A stretch of 64,000 bases of DNA from Azolla caroliniana (lineage: Eukaryota; Polypodiophyta): positions 19,654,001-19,718,000 of the forward strand of contig JBHGNT010000011.1 of the NCBI GenBank assembly GCA_043228905.1, in the 5' to 3' direction. The position numbers and the translations under genes are program-made. Within the stretch, counting starts at the first letter, position 1, and every line of letters starts with the position of its first letter. The notes under the pieces are model-generated. The model was given only the letters and a program-made list of their open reading frames with translations. It had not been told where the DNA came from and did not search any database. Positions 59,568 through 64,000 of the stretch are shown here, piece after piece.

Positions 59568-62500
59568 TTAAAAGAAGAAAAGACTAGATAAATTAGAGGG
59601 GAATTTGTTCTGTTTTCTTCCCCATAGGTTGCCTCTGTTTTAGCTGTGCATGACTGAGATTTGCTAAGCTTATCACACAAAGGTTGTGAGTGATCCAGTT
59701 GTGCAATGAGGAAAAAATCCCTAACTTATGTGAAAATGGATCATTTTAGGCCAATTAGTTAGTGAATCAAGTAGTTCATATTTGTTAGGGGGTCTGTATC
59801 CAAAAAAGACATTGGTATCTGAGCCAGTTAAAAATTCTCATGTATTATTACCTGTGAGCCCATTGTTCGTTTCTTCTGGTTCAGTTCTTCCTCATTTTCT
59901 GTGGATCACGATAAAAGTGTCGTGTATATGATTCCATCACTTACTGAAATGTTCTTTTTTTGTGTTGCATATTTTCGGCCATATTGATATACCCAACGGT
60001 TTAGATGCAGGTGCAACACTGGTTGTAAGATCTCTGTAGCACATTTGATGGAAGTGTTTCTACACTACTATTTATTGATAACCCTTATTGTATCTCTCTT
60101 TATTTTATCTTCGTAAGAATGTGATGATGGGTTGATTATGCTTTAGTCATTTTCATAACTATCAGCCTGGAATTGTAGCTTCACTTTTGACATGACTTGT
60201 TGAAAGGTAGCTGGCAGGTGACTCCAAGGTAGCCCCGTCAGCCCTTTGAGAGTAATTGCAGCTGTTTTACCAGTTTAGGTGAGTCTCCTGGACCTTGAAT
60301 GCTTTATGGTGTTTACACATGTATATTACTTATTCAACAAGTGTAAAAGACCTAGGGTGACTATGAAGTACCATAACAAGTAAATGGACTGAGGAAATTT
60401 TATTAGGCAGTTTTCTCACCTTCGTTGTCATCTACACATTGATGTGTTATGTGGTTTATGAAAAGTAATTTTAAGCCCATATCAAGGATCGAACTAGGAA
60501 TCTCTCAATAGAAAGACCATTATAGAGAAAGAAGAGGTATACAATGCAATTAGTGTATGAGAAATGGGTTCTTGTTTGGGAGTGACTATGGAGTACCATA
60601 GTAAGAACATAGGCTAAAAGAAAATTTCACTTGGTATTACATTCAAATTTTGTGGCCACATTGTCCTTTGAGGAATTTCTTATACATTAAGATTTATATG
60701 CATTTTTGCCTTTGGCATTTTGATGCAATTTGCGAGTGTGGTTTGACATCCTTGAAGGTTGTTCTAGTGTATTTAATCTTGCATCAAAACTAGTGACTTG
60801 GTAGAATTTTAATGTTGGTGCAAGATAAAGTTGAATAGAAACCCAATTCACCTAGTATCTAGCAGCACCTAGTCAACCAACCAATAGCGAGCTTTTTTTT
60901 CTCCGGTCAGGCATGTGGTGAATAAGCTCAAGCCACTTCCCTTCTGGTTTGAAATGTCACGGGTTAGGGTATTTTAATATCAACATCAATCCACTTTTAA
61001 GTATAATTGTATTCAACATTTCACAACGCATTAGTACAAGAGAAGATTGGGCATCAAGTTGTGATGACTTCTAAAGAAGATATCAATGAAAATCATGAGA
61101 AATATATAATTTCACATCTTTCTAATGATAAAAGCCTAAAACAATTTCTCCAAGACACTCTACAAAAGTATGTAGGTTTGGGCTACAACACGCATACTTA
61201 AATCAAAGGTAAGATTTGGTGGGGTTGACAACAACCATCAATAGACAGGAAAACTATAATAAGAAGATGTTGACAAGGCATGGAGCATGGTTAGAGTATG
61301 TAAAGGACCATTTGTTGGATGTTACAATGCAACATCAACAATGGTGTGCAATCAAGAGGGCTGACAAAAAATGCCACTTTTAAAGCTATACAGAGTGAAT
61401 CCTTGCAGTATAAACAATATGTCCAATCATCCGTCGGATGGAGATTGAAGGGTACTTTGATGAATGTTGCAAGGACTTACCAAGTTAAACATTTAGGTAA
61501 CTAACTATCAAGGATACCCGTGCTGGCATAGCAAGGATGCCAAATGTATACAAGAAACAATTATAATTTGTGGAGAATTGCCCTTTATTAAGTAGCAAGG
61601 GGTAATGCTCATTGTGTTAATGTGATAGGAACCCTTTAGTGTTTTGAACTCGTATAATGGGGCAAAGATCTATTAGGTAAAATAGGGTCTTTTAAAACCC
61701 AACTTTGGGGCTATGCTTGGGTGTGCACTAAGATTCATTCTTCTCCCTGTAGCTTTTCCATGCTAATTAATTGCAAGATATACATGTTTTTTGTTTACCA
61801 GTTATCTATTTAATTGAGACAAATGATATGTTTCTTATGTAGTAATCTATTTAATTAAGACAAACATATTTCTTAATAGGTGAGAGTGATTAGATGGTTA
61901 TTTTAGTTTAGCTCAAGAAGACTAAGACTTCCACAATTGCAAGGAGTGGAGAGGTGAGTGCATTTATGAATTGAAGTATGATGGTCCTTGCCATTGGCGA
62001 GTGACACCCCCAAATTCCTTGGTTAGCTCACCATGAGGAAGGTGGCCTCTTGAGACTTGGCAATGACCTATAAACTTTTTGAGATTAACAATGGTTGATA
62101 CACTTAATTACTACATTACTAAGTAAAAAAAACAATTATATACAAAGTGGAAAAGATACATGGAGAGAGTGGCTTTTAATGTAGGTAATGGAGAAGAGTG
62201 ACGACCATAAGTTAGCTCCAAAGACCATTTTACAATGAGAGTTATGCTCATTAACAAATTTGAGACCCTAAATGTCCCTAATAAAAGCAGTTACCACACA
62301 ACGTACAATATAAGCATGTTTCTTGCATACAAGGGTACTTTCTACATATAAAAGGATGTGTCATTTTTCTTTTGGGATTTCTCCAATATGTTAACTAATA
62401 AACATCTACATCTCAAGATAATGCAACAATAATTTATTTTACATAAGGATGGCAACTTTCCCTCTTAACAAGCACAAAGCATGACATGCGATATAGGAAT

Positions 62501-62834
62501 ATTCATGCATTATCTCCTATCCAATAAGCTCATAGTGCACATGGAACAACACGTCTTGGTGTACAAATGGGAAATTGAATTGATATTATGTATGACTTGT
62601 AACTAAGTTTTAATTTTGAACATGCATAACTCGGTGTTAAGTACCTACCGTACATAGCATAACTCGTGAACATTTTCATTGGTACCAAGGATCAAGTGTG
62701 AGACCACGAGAAAAGGGAACACAACCTAGTAGCCATTCCAATGTGAAAGGGGACAATCTCTTTGTACAATAATTATAAATGTCACTTTTATGCCATTTTA
62801 GTTCTTCTTGAACATTCTCTTTCCCTAAGACTTC

Positions 62835-62890
<56 letters not shown>

Positions 62891-64000
62891 CTACATAGAG
62901 ATTAGCATTAAGCGTTCTTTTAGCAAAACCCTAATATTCTATTCTCTTGTATGTGTCGATGATGGTCACTAAATTGAAGTGTGGTCAATTTATTTGTGTT
63001 TATCATATTATTTGTCTACATTATCTAATGCTTAAACCCTTAATATGACATGAGTGAACTTCTTGGTGAGGATAAACTTTGAGAGAGGTGTGAGAGCTCA
63101 TTTAGTCTTATGTATGTAAGGTTAGTAGCTCCATAGTTATTGACAACCACTCTCATTTGACTTGCCACCAATATGGTATACAATGGTTTAGATCCCTTAG
63201 TGTGTGATATTTGCATAGATGTACAACTTTGTTGATACAAATGTGTGTGCTTGTTGAGAACACCATGAGCCAACACACTTGGAGTTTCAAATAATCATGG
63301 AGGTTCTCTACAAGCAATGGTTCATGATGAAATCCTATAGAGATATGTCTAAGAACACATAAAGTAAACATGATATATGAATAATCATGGGACACATGGA
63401 AAATGATTTGATTGAGAGGAAAACCCTAATGATCAAACTCTCATGACCATGGTTACGCATGAACGAGCTCAAAAGTGTGGCATGTGTATGAGATAGGACC
63501 AACAAAACGACAAAGATTTCATGCCCATTGACAAAATACTCTTGTTGGATTTGTTCACTAAATGGGGATGTATTTTGTTGGGCCACATCAACCTAACACT
63601 AGAATTGGTACAAACATATTCTCATTGGCATGGAAATCAAATGGCCTTAAGTTGTTAAAATCAGATAAATAAGGTGTTCAATGTTGCAAACTTTTTGCAT
63701 TTCATGACCATGTTTGGTTGTCCTATTGGGGTGTTGTGTTCATAGAGCTCTCCATAAAGCAAATATGATGATCCTCAATTCAACAACTATGAAACATCTT
63801 CTAACAAAATCCTAGTTCAAATTATAAGAAGGATTGTTGAAGCAAGCAAAATTTATTACAATTGGAATTTGAATAGTGCATTACAAGCATTTTGAGCGTC
63901 ATATATGGATAACAGTCTTTTCGGTGGAGTTTAAACTAGAGACAATATTGCCCATCAAATTCATTATGTTTATCTAAGGATTGTGCTCTTTCAAAGGTTG
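59568..64000. other. Intergenic, 4.4 kb to window end
   Basis: The first few hundred bases should be the TFIIS 3' UTR. Beyond that no gene, RNA or clear element was found. A (CT)n run lies at 62840-62887. Open frames at 61007-61201, 63040-63276, 63153-63395 and 63335-63586 overlap one another in different frames and show no domain. Confidence 0.5.
62840..62887. repeat. (CT)n microsatellite
   Basis: An uninterrupted CT run of about 24 units in intergenic DNA. Confidence 0.9.

Noticed and set aside
1-64000. tRNA, rRNA, CRISPR and organelle-derived DNA
   Set aside because: I looked for tRNA B-box-like GGTTCGAATC words, rRNA stretches, spaced repeats and organellar genes and found nothing convincing.

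Overview
The window is nuclear DNA of a seed plant, most likely an angiosperm; the species cannot be told from sequence alone. The evidence is AT-rich intergenic DNA, spliced genes with canonical plant splice sites, and plant-type families: a USP/kinase/U-box protein, an FUT13-type fucosyltransferase, a CYP704-type P450 and a COP1-interacting protein. There are no operons, so every gene is treated as a separate transcription unit.

Six multi-exon genes were reconstructed by matching splice sites and reading phase, and each reads through to a stop in one frame. They are: (1) a USP–kinase–U-box E3 ligase on the minus strand (1709–9778, 9 exons, 891 aa); (2) an FUT13-like alpha-1,4-fucosyltransferase on the plus strand (11094–12970, 3 exons, 519 aa); (3) a CYP704-like P450 on the minus strand (18578–20968, 5 exons, 630 aa); (4) a COP1-interacting protein 7-like gene on the plus strand (39048–46172, 11 exons, 1447 aa); (5) ATG3, the autophagy E2, on the plus strand (49456–55104, 9 exons, 300 aa); (6) transcription factor IIS on the plus strand (57443–59567, 2 exons, 344 aa). 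Two short intronless genes sit between them: complex I subunit NDUFB7/B18 (24651–24890, plus) and an unrecognised 87-aa one-pass membrane protein (33702–33965, minus). The genes belong to unrelated pathways: ubiquitination, Golgi glycosylation, fatty-acid oxidation, respiration, light signalling, autophagy and transcription.

The rest is intergenic and intronic DNA with few intact transposons but many local duplications. Mobile-element traces are a 304-bp foldback MITE (139–442), a 445-bp hAT-like element with 22-bp terminal inverted repeats just upstream of NDUFB7 (23961–24405), a Ty1/copia RNase H relic (about 28.5 kb), and an antisense LINE reverse-transcriptase relic inside a CIP7 intron (about 45.0–45.85 kb). 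A near-identical 97-bp inverted repeat brackets an unrecognised coding-like remnant (26796–27876). Local duplications include a 156-bp tandem pair, a 187-bp pair in the TFIIS promoter, a 144-bp pair and a 46-bp triplet in an ATG3 intron, a 60-bp triplet, a minisatellite upstream of the small membrane-protein gene, and two degenerate arrays (13.7–16.3 kb and 47.9–48.3 kb).

No clearly new multi-gene system is visible. The points most worth following up are a duplicated 3' splice site in the U-box kinase gene that could switch it to a USP-only product, the inverted-repeat unit at 26.8–27.9 kb, the 101-bp repeat that flanks the last exons of ATG3, and the hAT-like insertion in the NDUFB7 promoter.
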